Below are positions 43,937 through 52,904 of a DNA stretch of 64,000 bases, one piece after another. The stretch is taken from positions 186,001 to 250,000 of the forward strand of contig CAZYZX010000001.1 of the NCBI GenBank assembly GCA_964652025.1, in the 5' to 3' direction. The stretch comes from JAEXOD01 sp964652025 (GTDB taxonomy: Bacteria; Bacteroidota; Ignavibacteria; Ignavibacteriales; Melioribacteraceae). The notes beneath the pieces are model-generated. The model had not been told where the DNA came from, did no database searches, and worked only from the letters and a program-made list of their open reading frames with translations. A program made the translations under genes and the position numbers. Position 1 is the first letter of the stretch; each line of letters starts with the position of its first letter.

Positions 43937-45158
43937 AATTGGATATAGATTTAAAGACTTTTTAGATTTTAAAATTTTTATTCCAACCCTATTATTAACA
44001 ATAATAGGACTTTTAGCAGTTTATAGCAGCACACATAATAATCCAGACGCAGTTTCTAATTTCCAAAAGCAGTTTTATTGGGTAATTATTTCTTATTTTA
44101 TAATGTTAATTATCTTAATGCTGCCTAGCCAAATTCTTAAACTTCTATCAATTCCAAGTTACTTAATAACAGTGCTGTTTTTAATAGCAGTCCATTTTAT
44201 TGGCAAACAAGTGTATGGTGCTAAAAGTTGGTTAAATTTGGGATTTTTTGGATTTCAGCCATCAGAGTTTGCTAAAATTGGCACAATAATGATGATGGCT
44301 TATTGGTTAACAGATAAGCAAAGAGATCTAAATAATATTAAAGATATTTCCATTGCACTGCTTATTGGGGGAATTCCAATAATTTTAATATTAGCAGAAC
44401 CCGATTTTGGCACATCAATAGTTTTTATGGTTATTACTGTAACAATGATATTTTGGAGTGGTATAAATTTATTTACTCTTTTTGTAGTATTATCGCCAGG
44501 TTTTGTTGCATTTGCCTCTTTATTTGGACCAGTTTTTTTGGTTATTACATTATTAATTATTATTGGCATATTATTTTATTTTAAAAAAAATATATTCTTA
44601 AGTATAGCTGTATTAGTTTTTAATATCTCTGCAGGTTTCTTCTTTGATTTTGCAATGCGGTTTTTGCGCCCACACCAACAAAATAGAATTACAACGTTTG
44701 TCAATCCAGAAACCGATCCACTTGGTGCTGGATATAATAGTATGCAAGCAAAAGTAGCTATTGGCTCTGGTGGTATATTTGGTAAAGGATACTTGGAAGG
44801 AAATCAAACACAATTAAATTTTATACCAAAGCAATGGACTGATTTTATTTTTTGTGTTATAGGAGAAGAATTTGGATTTATTGGTTCTGTTATAACAATT
44901 GCTTTATTTATTTTTATGTTTGTTCATATATTAAATTTGGCAACACATATTGATAATAAATATAGTAGCTTGTTGTTAATCGGTGTGTTATCAATGTTCT
45001 TTACCCATTTTGCAATAAATTTAGGGATGAACTTAAATATAACTCCAGTAGTTGGGTTACCTTTGCCCTTTATTAGTTATGGGGGTAGTTCATTTTTAGC
45101 AAATATTATTTTAATTGCAATAACATTAAACATTTATCGAAATAGAAAGCAAGGTTAA
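43920..45158 (+). CDS. rodA: Peptidoglycan glycosyltransferase RodA (SEDS family)
   Basis: 412 aa with about ten membrane helices. SEDS motifs include GAKSWLNLGFFGFQPSEFAKI, LAEPDFGTSIVF (conserved Asp), NPETDPLGAGYNSMQAKVAIGSGG and the C-terminal LPLPFISYGGSS. It polymerises lipid II, paired with PBP2. Slightly longer than the E. coli protein because of extra hydrophobic residues around 190-245 (two extra helices, common in Bacteroidota/Chlorobi relatives). Confidence 0.95.
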   Translation: MIEKIKIGYRFKDFLDFKIFIPTLLLTIIGLLAVYSSTHNNPDAVSNFQKQFYWVIISYFIMLIILMLPSQILKLLSIPSYLITVLFLIAVHFIGKQVYGAKSWLNLGFFGFQPSEFAKIGTIMMMAYWLTDKQRDLNNIKDISIALLIGGIPIILILAEPDFGTSIVFMVITVTMIFWSGINLFTLFVVLSPGFVAFASLFGPVFLVITLLIIIGILFYFKKNIFLSIAVLVFNISAGFFFDFAMRFLRPHQQNRITTFVNPETDPLGAGYNSMQAKVAIGSGGIFGKGYLEGNQTQLNFIPKQWTDFIFCVIGEEFGFIGSVITIALFIFMFVHILNLATHIDNKYSSLLLIGVLSMFFTHFAINLGMNLNITPVVGLPLPFISYGGSSFLANIILIAITLNIYRNRKQG

Positions 45159-45159
45159 A

Positions 45160-45951
45160 ATGACAGCACAAGAAAAACTTAATTATGCATTTAAGGAAAA
45201 TAAACACATTTGTGTGGGGCTTGATATTGATGAGCAAAAAATACCAGACTATATTAAAAAAGAAAAAAATTATTTATTAACCTTTAACAAAATTATAATT
45301 GATAATACTTATAACCATGCTGCTGCTTATAAATTAAATTTTGCTTTTTATGAAAGAATGGGTGCAAAAGGTTTAGAATTGTTACAAGAAACAATAAATT
45401 ATATTCCAAAAGATATTTTAACAATAGGGGATGCAAAACGGGGCGATATTGGAAACACTAGCGAGATGTATGCAAAAGCTATTTTTGATGAATTATTATT
45501 TGATAGTGCTACGCTAAACCCTTATATGGGGATTGATTCTATAGAACCATTTTTACATTATACTGATAAAATAAGTTTTATTTTGGTATTAACTTCTAAT
45601 AAAAGTGCAATAGATTTTGAAAAGATAAAAACAGAAGATGGGGAATATTTATATCAAAAAGTTTTAAGCAAAGTAAATAATTGGAATAAAAATAATAATT
45701 GTGGAATTGTATTTGGGGCAACAAATTTAGATGAATTAATAAGCAATATAAAGCGTTTTAATAATTTATATGTTTTATTGCCCGGGGTTGGTGCACAAGG
45801 TGGTAGCTTAGAACAAGTTACAAAACTTTTTAGGGAAAATAGTTACCAAAATTATTTAGTTAATATAAGTCGTGCTTTAATCTATTGTGATAATACACCA
45901 AATTTTCATAATTCAATTAAAGAATTAATTTTAAACTATAATAAAATTTAA
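45160..45951 (+). CDS. pyrF: Orotidine 5'-phosphate decarboxylase, type 2
   Basis: 263 aa; forms UMP from OMP. The catalytic D91-A-K93-R-G-D96 motif within GDAKRGDIGNTSEMYA, together with a length above 250 aa, identifies the type 2 subfamily. GVGAQGG near the C-terminus is the phosphate-binding loop. It begins 1 base after rodA, so pyrimidine synthesis is co-expressed with the elongasome. Confidence 0.94.
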   Translation: MTAQEKLNYAFKENKHICVGLDIDEQKIPDYIKKEKNYLLTFNKIIIDNTYNHAAAYKLNFAFYERMGAKGLELLQETINYIPKDILTIGDAKRGDIGNTSEMYAKAIFDELLFDSATLNPYMGIDSIEPFLHYTDKISFILVLTSNKSAIDFEKIKTEDGEYLYQKVLSKVNNWNKNNNCGIVFGATNLDELISNIKRFNNLYVLLPGVGAQGGSLEQVTKLFRENSYQNYLVNISRALIYCDNTPNFHNSIKELILNYNKI

Positions 45952-45968
45952 TTCCTTATTTATTATTC

Positions 45969-45998
45969 TTGACATTTGAAATAATTTTATATTATATT
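45969..45998 (+). promoter_or_regulatory. Candidate sigma-70-type promoter before the DUF2851 gene
   Basis: TTGACA at 45969-45974, with TATATT at 45993-45998 (18-base spacer) or TATTAT at 45990-45995 (15-base spacer). It lies about 50 bases upstream of the GTG start, in the 96-base gap after pyrF. Confidence 0.5.
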
Positions 45999-46047
45999 AA
46001 ACTATTAACAAAAAATAATAATTTGATTATACTTAAAAGAGTACAAA

Positions 46048-47517
46048 GTGGACTCAAAAAACATTACTGAAGAGATATTATATAAATATTGGATGAATTA
46101 TAAAGAATTTGGTCATTTAAAGACAATAGACGGCGAAGATATAGAAATTTTAGATATAGGTATATTGAATGGAGCAGAAGGAGGACCAGATTTTAAGAAT
46201 AGTAGAATAAGAATTGGAAATTTTGTTTATGTAGGCGATGTAGAAATAGATACAAATTACTCGGATTGGGTAAATCATGCACATCATATAAATAACCATT
46301 ATAACAAAGTCATCTTGCATGTTTCATTATATAACAAACAACATCAAGAGTATGTATACACAAGGGATGGTAGAAGAGTACCCAACTTGTGTTTATCAGA
46401 TTATTTAAAGCCACAGATTTTATACGAAATAAAAGAACATTTAGATAATATGAACGAGCATTTTTATTTAAAGTGTTATAAGGATATAAAAATAGTAAGT
46501 GAGGAAAAAAGGTTAGAAATATTATCAAATTTAGGAATAGAGCGCTTAAATAAAAAATGTGAAAACATTTTAAGTAGGTTAAAAGAATTATCATATATAA
46601 ATAATTTAGAATTAAAAGAGCCTGTAATACATTATAATTTAAGCCAAGAAGAAAACGAAAAGAAAATAGATATTAAAAATTTAGAAAAACCAGGTATTTG
46701 GGAACAAGTTTTATATGAATTAGTTTTTGAAGCATTAGGATACTCTAAAAACAAAGTGCCAATGAACTTATTAGCTAAAGCTGCAAATATTAGTTTTATT
46801 AAATTACTAAATGGTGATAATTTTGTTGAAAAAATAGAAGCGGCGTTATTTAATATTGCAAATTTGTTTAATGAAAATTTAAGAGCTGATACTGCAAATT
46901 TATCGGATTATGTTAAAAATATAGTTAAAAATTGGCAGCAAATTAAAAAGGTTTATGATGGGGAAATATTAACCGATGTAGAGTGGCACTTTTTTAAGTT
47001 GCGTCCTCAAAATTTTCCCACAATAAGAATTGCAGGTGGTGCAAGATTTTTAGACTTAATGATTAATCATAATTTAATTAATGTAATAATTAAAAAGATA
47101 AAAGAGATACATAATCTAAACGTTTTGATAAATTCCATAAAAAATTTATTTGTTATAAAAGCAGAAGGATATTGGAAAGACCATTATGTTTTTGAGAAGC
47201 AAATAAAAAGTGAAATTAAGTATTTTGTAGGGGTTCAAAGGGCAGAAGAAATAATAATAAATGTAATAATTCCATTTTTCTTAGTTTATTTCAGGGTATT
47301 CAATTATCCAGTGGAAGTAAAAAGAATAATACAAATATACACTAATTTTACTCAAAAATCAGATAACTCTATAATTGATGAAGTTGCAAAAGAGCTACAA
47401 TTAGAAAGTTATTTGGAGAAAACAATAATAACGCAGGGAATGTTACAACTTTTTAGGAATTACTGTTCTAAGAATAGATGCCCCGAATGTCCATTCGGGG
47501 CTGAATTACTAAACTAG
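46048..47517 (+). CDS. DUF2851 family protein
   Basis: 489 aa, GTG start behind AAAGAG. The N-terminal third has the family pattern ILDIGILNGAEGGPDFKNSRIRIG and GDVEIDTNYSDWVNH, followed by NKVILHVSLYN. The fold has been suggested to resemble restriction-type nucleases, but I know of no confirmed activity. The extreme C-terminus carries three cysteines, C473-x4-C478-x2-C481, next to a helix LQLFRNYC, like the end of iron-sulfur DNA glycosylases. Function unknown. A 9-bp hairpin is embedded in the last codons. Confidence 0.85.
   Translation: MDSKNITEEILYKYWMNYKEFGHLKTIDGEDIEILDIGILNGAEGGPDFKNSRIRIGNFVYVGDVEIDTNYSDWVNHAHHINNHYNKVILHVSLYNKQHQEYVYTRDGRRVPNLCLSDYLKPQILYEIKEHLDNMNEHFYLKCYKDIKIVSEEKRLEILSNLGIERLNKKCENILSRLKELSYINNLELKEPVIHYNLSQEENEKKIDIKNLEKPGIWEQVLYELVFEALGYSKNKVPMNLLAKAANISFIKLLNGDNFVEKIEAALFNIANLFNENLRADTANLSDYVKNIVKNWQQIKKVYDGEILTDVEWHFFKLRPQNFPTIRIAGGARFLDLMINHNLINVIIKKIKEIHNLNVLINSIKNLFVIKAEGYWKDHYVFEKQIKSEIKYFVGVQRAEEIIINVIIPFFLVYFRVFNYPVEVKRIIQIYTNFTQKSDNSIIDEVAKELQLESYLEKTIITQGMLQLFRNYCSKNRCPECPFGAELLN
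47480..47501. other. Stem-loop inside the end of the DUF2851 coding region
   Basis: Perfect 9-bp stem GCCCCGAAT / ATTCGGGGC with a GTCC loop, about 18 bases before the facing minus-strand gene. No T tract follows on either strand, so it may stabilise a 3' end or act as a weak two-way terminator. Confidence 0.7.
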
Positions 47518-47519
47518 GT

Positions 47520-48164
47520 TTAAGAATTTAAGAGTTTATTAATTTCATCTCTTAATTTAGCTGCTCTTTCATAATCCTCTTTTTCAATAGCTTGCCTTAA
47601 AAGTTCTTGTAAAGAAGCTATTTGAGACTCTAAAGAAATATTTTTAACATGACTTTCATTTCTTTCAACATTTTCTTCAGAGGGATCTGATTTAAGGTTT
47701 AAATCAAATTCATCTTCTTCGTCCTCTTCATTTTCATCGTTATAATTAACGTTATCCGAAGGATAATAAGAGGCAACATCCATAATGTCTGAGCTAACGT
47801 AAATAGGTGCTCCCGTTCTAACGGCTAAAGCAATAGCATCAGAAGGTCTAGAATCGATTTCAGTAGTTAAAGAAGAATACTCGATAGTAATTTTAGCATA
47901 AAAAGTACTATCTTTAAGCTCATCAATAAATACCTCTACAACAGTAGCGCCCAAGTTATCACAAAAGCTTTTAATTAAATCGTGTGGTAAAGGACGAGGA
48001 GGTTTAGCACCTTCTAAAGGCAAAGCAATTGCTTGAGCTTCGAACGAGCCAATTAAAATTGGTAATCGCCTATGACCGGCAATTTCCTTAAGAATTAAAG
48101 CAAACGCTCCATTTCTTCCTGCGTTTGCTGATAAACCAATTACTTCAACTTCTATTTTTTCCAA
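47520..48164 (-). CDS. Bifunctional nuclease (BFN, DUF151) domain protein with C-terminal UVR motif
   Basis: 214 aa. The BFN/DUF151 domain (1-130) has LPILIGSFEAQAIALPLEG and the signature SRPSDAIALAVRTGAPIYV. An acidic linker (140-175, NDENEEDEEDEFD) is followed by a UVR motif (about 178-212, LQELLRQAIEKEDYERAAKLRDEI) like those in UvrB/UvrC and McsA. A combined nuclease/UVR architecture is common in this phylum. The BFN domain has reported DNase/RNase activity in plant homologues; the bacterial role is unclear. It lies 15 bases downstream of etfA on the same strand. Confidence 0.88.
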   Translation of the reverse strand: MEKIEVEVIGLSANAGRNGAFALILKEIAGHRRLPILIGSFEAQAIALPLEGAKPPRPLPHDLIKSFCDNLGATVVEVFIDELKDSTFYAKITIEYSSLTTEIDSRPSDAIALAVRTGAPIYVSSDIMDVASYYPSDNVNYNDENEEDEEDEFDLNLKSDPSEENVERNESHVKNISLESQIASLQELLRQAIEKEDYERAAKLRDEINKLLNS

Positions 48165-48179
48165 TTTTATATCTATTTA

Positions 48180-49148
48180 TTATTGTTTAATCTTTTTTAC
48201 TTCTTCTGTTAATACTGGTAAAACTTCAAAAGCGTCTGCAACAAGTCCATAATCTGCAATTTGAAATATTGGTGCATCTTTATCTTTATTAATTGCAACA
48301 ATATATTTAGAAGACCTCATACCAGCAACGTGTTGAATAGCGCCTGAAATGCCTACAGCAATGTAAAGATTAGGTGACACAGTTTTACCGGTTTGACCAA
48401 CTTGTTCAGAGTGTGGTCTCCAACCAGCATCAACAACAGCGCGGCTTGCACCAACTGCTGCGTTTAGTTCTTTTGCCAAATTTTCTATTAAATAAAAGTT
48501 TTCTGGACCTTTCATACCGCGTCCACCAGAAACAATTATTTCGGCTTCGGCAACATCTAATTTACCTTCATTCTTTTTAATTTCTACTGTTTTGGTTTTT
48601 AAATCAACTTCTTCGGTATTAATAGTATTTAGCTCAACTTGAACTGAATTTTGATTAGTTAAGCCAAAAGAATTTGGTCTTAAATTATATATTTTTACTT
48701 CAGAAGTTAATTTTTGTTTCATCAAAAGTTTACCAGCAAAAACTGGACGAGTTGCAACAATTTCATTATCTACAAGTTCTAAAGCGGTGCAGTCCATTAC
48801 TAATCCACAGTCTATTTTGGCAGCTAGTCTAGGGGCTAAATCCTTTCCAAAAGAGCTGTTGGAAACAAAAATGTAATTAAAATTATTTGAAGTAATAAAA
48901 TTAACTAAAAGTTTTGTATAAGCAGATGATGAATAATTGGCTAAGGATGTATTTTTGATGAAAGTTAGTTTTTGAACACCAACTTCGGATAGTGAGTCAA
49001 AATTTTCTAAGCTATCTCCTAAAACAACGGCTTCTATAGTAGTATTAAGTTTATTAGCAAAATTAAGGGCAACAGATGCTGCTTCTAAGGATGATTTTTT
49101 TATTAAACCATTTCTTTGTTCTAAAATAACTAAAAATTTATTATCCAT
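48180..49148 (-). CDS. etfA: Electron transfer flavoprotein alpha subunit
   Basis: 322 aa. N-terminal Rossmann-like domain, then the FAD-binding domain with SGGRGMKGPENF, GASRAVVDAGWRP, QVGQTGKTVSPNLYIAVGISGAIQH and INKDKDAPIFQIADYGLVAD. The alpha subunit receives electrons from acyl-CoA and related dehydrogenases and passes them to an ETF:quinone oxidoreductase. It follows etfB by 10 bases. Confidence 0.96.
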   Translation of the reverse strand: MDNKFLVILEQRNGLIKKSSLEAASVALNFANKLNTTIEAVVLGDSLENFDSLSEVGVQKLTFIKNTSLANYSSSAYTKLLVNFITSNNFNYIFVSNSSFGKDLAPRLAAKIDCGLVMDCTALELVDNEIVATRPVFAGKLLMKQKLTSEVKIYNLRPNSFGLTNQNSVQVELNTINTEEVDLKTKTVEIKKNEGKLDVAEAEIIVSGGRGMKGPENFYLIENLAKELNAAVGASRAVVDAGWRPHSEQVGQTGKTVSPNLYIAVGISGAIQHVAGMRSSKYIVAINKDKDAPIFQIADYGLVADAFEVLPVLTEEVKKIKQ

Positions 49149-49158
49149 GTTTTATCTC

Positions 49159-49893
49159 CTATATAACCTTAGCTTCTTCTCTTAATAAACGAACCAATTC
49201 TGCGGGTGATTCTACAATTTTACCAGCAGATTTAGATTGAGGTCTAACAAAGCCTAAAAACTCTGAATGGTTAGAAAAAGTTTTAGCTTCTTTTTCATCA
49301 ATTACTTTTTTCTTTGCGGCTATAATACCTTTTAAGTTAGGATATCTTGGTTCATTAAGACCTTTTTGAGCGGAAATAACAGCGGGAAGAGAAGTAACAA
49401 CAACTTCTTTACCACCTTCAATCTCACGATCTGCAGTAATTGTATTTCCATCTATATTTAAGGAGACTGTAACCGTAACTGAATTATAGTCAAGTAATTC
49501 TGCAAGCATTTGCGCCATTACCTGATTATCAAAATCTACAGATTGTTTACCAACAAATACTAATTCTGCACCAATATTTTTAATTTCATCTGCTAAAGCC
49601 TTTGCAACAGAAAGAGAATCTAAATAAGCACTACTTTTTAATAAAATAGCGCTATCGGCACCCATTGCTAAACCTTTGCGCAATGATTCTGTGAAAGATG
49701 TATCTCCTAAACTTAATAAAATTACTTCACCACCAAATTTTTCTTTAGTTTTTAATGCTTCTTCAATTGCAAATTCATCATAAGGGTTAAGAACAAAAGT
49801 AAGACCATTTTTTTCATAGTTTACACCGTCGCTAGATATGCTTATTTTAGAAGCAGTATCTGGAACGTGACTTATGCAAACGACAATTTTCAT
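49159..49893 (-). CDS. etfB: Electron transfer flavoprotein beta subunit
   Basis: 244 aa, with the signature VLNPYDEFAIEEAL, AMGADSAILL, VFVGKQSVDFDNQVMAQMLAELL and KGLNEPRYPNLKGI. Partner of EtfA. First gene of the etfBA-bfn unit; it is divergent from clpS across 117 bases. An AGGC site precedes the ATG. Confidence 0.96.
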   Translation of the reverse strand: MKIVVCISHVPDTASKISISSDGVNYEKNGLTFVLNPYDEFAIEEALKTKEKFGGEVILLSLGDTSFTESLRKGLAMGADSAILLKSSAYLDSLSVAKALADEIKNIGAELVFVGKQSVDFDNQVMAQMLAELLDYNSVTVTVSLNIDGNTITADREIEGGKEVVVTSLPAVISAQKGLNEPRYPNLKGIIAAKKKVIDEKEAKTFSNHSEFLGFVRPQSKSAGKIVESPAELVRLLREEAKVI

Positions 49894-50010
49894 TATGCCT
49901 CCGTTTTAAATCAAAGTTAATTATCTAACAAAAAAATATAATTAATCTACTAAATTTAAACAAAATTTTTTTTATATTTCAATTTATAATTTTTATAAGG
50001 ATAACATTAT

Positions 50011-50301
50011 ATGATATTTTTTCAAGATACTAATGAAAATACAATTACAGAAGTAATTGAAGATATCGGGTTAAAATTTCCTTATCGTGTTATTCTTTTT
50101 AACGATGATTGGCATACATTTGATGAAGTAATTATTCAACTAATAAAAGCTTTAAAGTGCTCTGTTCAAAAAGCTAAAGCTTTAACTTTAAAAGCTCATT
50201 ACGAAGGGAAAGCTGTTGTTTTTGAGGGGGAATTAAGCCGATGTTTAGTTGTTTCATCAATTTTAGAAGAAATTAAGTTAATGACACAAATTGAATCATA
50301 A
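50011..50301 (+). CDS. clpS: ATP-dependent Clp protease adaptor ClpS
   Basis: 96 aa. It carries the N-end-rule binding motif N31-D-D33-W-H35-T-F37, and the helical part with ALTLKAHYEGKAVVFEG matches the family pattern A..H..G.A.V. It delivers N-degron proteins to ClpAP or ClpCP. AAGGAT lies 10 bases before the ATG. It is followed by the YchF-like gene after 20 bases. Confidence 0.92.
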   Translation: MIFFQDTNENTITEVIEDIGLKFPYRVILFNDDWHTFDEVIIQLIKALKCSVQKAKALTLKAHYEGKAVVFEGELSRCLVVSSILEEIKLMTQIES

Positions 50302-50321
50302 ACAAAGAGAAAAGTTAATAT

Positions 50322-51401
50322 ATGCAAATAGGATTAGTAGGATTACAATACTCTGGAAAAACGACCTTATTTAATATTTTAGCAGAATTAAAAATTGGTG
50401 AAGGAAATATTAAAGAGGAAGCGAATATTGCAGTTGTTAAAATACCAGATGAAAGATTAGATAAATTGACAGAAATATTTAACCCACAAAAGCAAGTTAA
50501 TGCCACTATAGAAGTGTATGATATACCAGGTTTAAGGACTTCTGATGAAGGAAAGTTAAAAATTACATCTGCTTTTTTGAATAATGTAAAAAATAATGAT
50601 GCATTGTTTTATGTTATAAGGAACTTTAAAAATGATTCTGTTCCACATCCAATAAATAAAATAGATCCTATAAATGATATAAATTTTTTGGAAACAGAAT
50701 TTTTATTAACAGATATGGAATTTTTAGAAAAAAGGTTAGAAAAAGTAAAAAAGGATATTCAAAAATCTAAAGATGAAAGGTTAAAGCATGAATTGCCAGT
50801 TTTAGAGAAATGTTACGTTCATGTTGAAAAGGAAATGCCACTACGTACATTAGGATTTGATGACAATGAAAAAAAATTATTAAGTGGATATCAATTATTA
50901 ACTTTAAAGCCTGCAGCAGTTGCAGTTAACTTTGATGATAATTCTGTTAAGGAAGCAGAAGCTGAAATTGAACGAATAAGTAAACAATTTTCTAAAAATG
51001 GACTAATTTTTATTCCTTTTTTTGCAAAAATAGAAGAAGAATTAAATGATTTAAGTTTAGAAGAAAGAGAGATATTTATGGCAGATTATGGAATTAAAGA
51101 ATCTGCGAAAAGTAAGATATTAAGAACATCATACGAACTTTTAGGGTTAGAATCATTTTTTACAGCGGGTGAAGATGAATGTAGAGCATGGACGATAAAA
51201 AAGAACTACACAGCGCAGCAAGCTGCCGGAGTAATACATAGTGATTTTTATAATAAATTTATACGAGCCGAAGTTGTTTCTTACGAACATTTTATGGAGC
51301 ATAAATCCTTTGCTAAATGTAAGGAAAATGGTACATGGAGGCTTGAAGGTAAAGAATATATAGTTAAAGACGGAGATATATTAACTATTCGTCATAGTTA
51401 A
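50322..51401 (+). CDS. YchF-like P-loop GTPase/ATPase (Obg-related), divergent G domain
   Basis: 359 aa. G1 is G7-LQYSG-K13-T14, G3 is D67-I-P-G70 and the G4 position reads N203-F-D-D206 instead of the usual NVxE-type sequence. The YchF hallmark KGAS-GxGLGN stretch after G3 is missing or replaced by TSDEGKLKITSAF. A coiled-coil domain spans about 125-185. The C-terminal TGS/DUF933 region is canonical (FFTAGEDECRAWTIKKN, QAAGVIHSDF, FIRAEVVSY, WRLEGKEYIVKDGD). It is probably a ribosome-associated ATPase paralogue; the divergent G domain leaves nucleotide preference open. Confidence 0.85.
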   Translation: MQIGLVGLQYSGKTTLFNILAELKIGEGNIKEEANIAVVKIPDERLDKLTEIFNPQKQVNATIEVYDIPGLRTSDEGKLKITSAFLNNVKNNDALFYVIRNFKNDSVPHPINKIDPINDINFLETEFLLTDMEFLEKRLEKVKKDIQKSKDERLKHELPVLEKCYVHVEKEMPLRTLGFDDNEKKLLSGYQLLTLKPAAVAVNFDDNSVKEAEAEIERISKQFSKNGLIFIPFFAKIEEELNDLSLEEREIFMADYGIKESAKSKILRTSYELLGLESFFTAGEDECRAWTIKKNYTAQQAAGVIHSDFYNKFIRAEVVSYEHFMEHKSFAKCKENGTWRLEGKEYIVKDGDILTIRHS

Positions 51402-51422
51402 AAATTAAAAGAAGAGGCGACA

Positions 51423-52886
51423 ATGAGTAAAGAAGTTATAGCTGGTTTACAGCCTGAATTATTATGGAATGCGTTTTACGAACTTAGCCAAGTTCCAAGA
51501 CCATCCAAAAAAGAAGAAAAAGTTATAAAATTTGTAGAAGAATTTGCAGTTAAAAATGGTTTTAATTATCGTAAGGATGAAATTGGGAATATTGTTATTG
51601 AAGTTCCCGCAACACTAGGTAAAGAAAATGCGCCCATCGTTGTTCTACAAGGGCATGTTGATATGGTTTGCGAAAAGAACAAAGGGACAGAACATGATTT
51701 TGAAAATGACCCGATAAAATTAGTTAAAGATGGCGATTGGATAAGGGCGGAAGGTACAACATTAGGCGCTGATAATGGTATTGGTGTTGCAACAGGAATG
51801 GCAATTGCCTTGGATAAAGAATCAATTCACGGTCCTTTAGAGTTATTATTGACAGTTGATGAAGAAACTGGTATGACTGGGGTAAATCATTTAAAACCGG
51901 ATTTTGTAAAGGGTAAAATATTACTAAATTTAGATAGCGAAGAAGATGGAGCATTTTACATTGGTTGCAGTGGTGGCATGGATACGGTTGGTACTTTTAC
52001 TATAGAATACTCCAAAAAAATAGATAAGAGTTTTAAACCATATAGTTTATTAATTACCGGCTTAAAAGGTGGACATAGTGGATTAGATATTCATTTAGGA
52101 AGAGCAAATGCTATTAAACTTTTGGCAAGGTTACTAAATGAATTAAAATCAGTAGACTATAAATTAGCTTCTATTTCTGGTGGTTCTAAACGTAATGCAA
52201 TAGCAAGAGAAGCAGAAGCATTAATTTTAATTACTAAAGATAGTGAAGAAACTGTTAAAAACATTATCAAAAGTTTCTATGATAATGTAGTTAAAGAATT
52301 TAAGTCATCTGAAAATGGAATTGTAATAAATTTTGAGAAGAAAAAAGAAAAAGTAGAAAAAGTATACAAGAAAAAATTTACTGCAAAAATTATTAGAACT
52401 TTACTTGCGTTACCACATGGTATAATATCTTTAAGCAACGAGATAAAAGGACTAGTTGAAACATCTACAAATTTGGCTACCGTGGAAGTAGTTGAGGATA
52501 CTATAAAAATAGGAACTAGCCAAAGAAGTTCAATAGAAAGTGCAAAAGGATACATTGCCAATTCTGTTTGTTCTGTTTTTGAATTAGCAGAAGCAGTAGT
52601 AAATAGAGGAGATGGATATCCTGGCTGGACACCAAATATAAATAGCCCATTACTTCAAGTATCTAAAAAAGTTTATGTAGATATGTTTAAGGCAGAACCT
52701 GAAATTAAAGCAATACATGCTGGTTTAGAGTGTGGATTGTTAAGTGCAAAATATCCAGGAATGGACTTAATTTCATTTGGTCCTACTATTCAAGGTGCTC
52801 ACTCGCCCGATGAAAAGGTATACGTGCCAGCAGTTGAAAAATTTTATAAGTTAGTTAAAGGTATTTTAGAAAATTTAGCAAACTAA
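51423..52886 (+). CDS. pepD: Aminoacyl-histidine dipeptidase (M20, PepD type)
   Basis: 487 aa. Zn ligands and catalytic residues: H78-x-D80 in LQGHVDMVCE, D117 in GADNGIG, E147-E148 in DEETG, D171 in LDSEEDG, and the last His in GAHSPDE. It cleaves Xaa-His and other dipeptides in the cytoplasm, which fits the amino-acid catabolism elsewhere in the window. AAGAGG precedes the ATG. It lies 21 bases after the YchF-like gene and 18 before the acyl-CoA synthetase gene. Confidence 0.94.
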   Translation: MSKEVIAGLQPELLWNAFYELSQVPRPSKKEEKVIKFVEEFAVKNGFNYRKDEIGNIVIEVPATLGKENAPIVVLQGHVDMVCEKNKGTEHDFENDPIKLVKDGDWIRAEGTTLGADNGIGVATGMAIALDKESIHGPLELLLTVDEETGMTGVNHLKPDFVKGKILLNLDSEEDGAFYIGCSGGMDTVGTFTIEYSKKIDKSFKPYSLLITGLKGGHSGLDIHLGRANAIKLLARLLNELKSVDYKLASISGGSKRNAIAREAEALILITKDSEETVKNIIKSFYDNVVKEFKSSENGIVINFEKKKEKVEKVYKKKFTAKIIRTLLALPHGIISLSNEIKGLVETSTNLATVEVVEDTIKIGTSQRSSIESAKGYIANSVCSVFELAEAVVNRGDGYPGWTPNINSPLLQVSKKVYVDMFKAEPEIKAIHAGLECGLLSAKYPGMDLISFGPTIQGAHSPDEKVYVPAVEKFYKLVKGILENLAN

Positions 52887-52904
52887 AATAAAAGCGAGCT
52901 TAAG

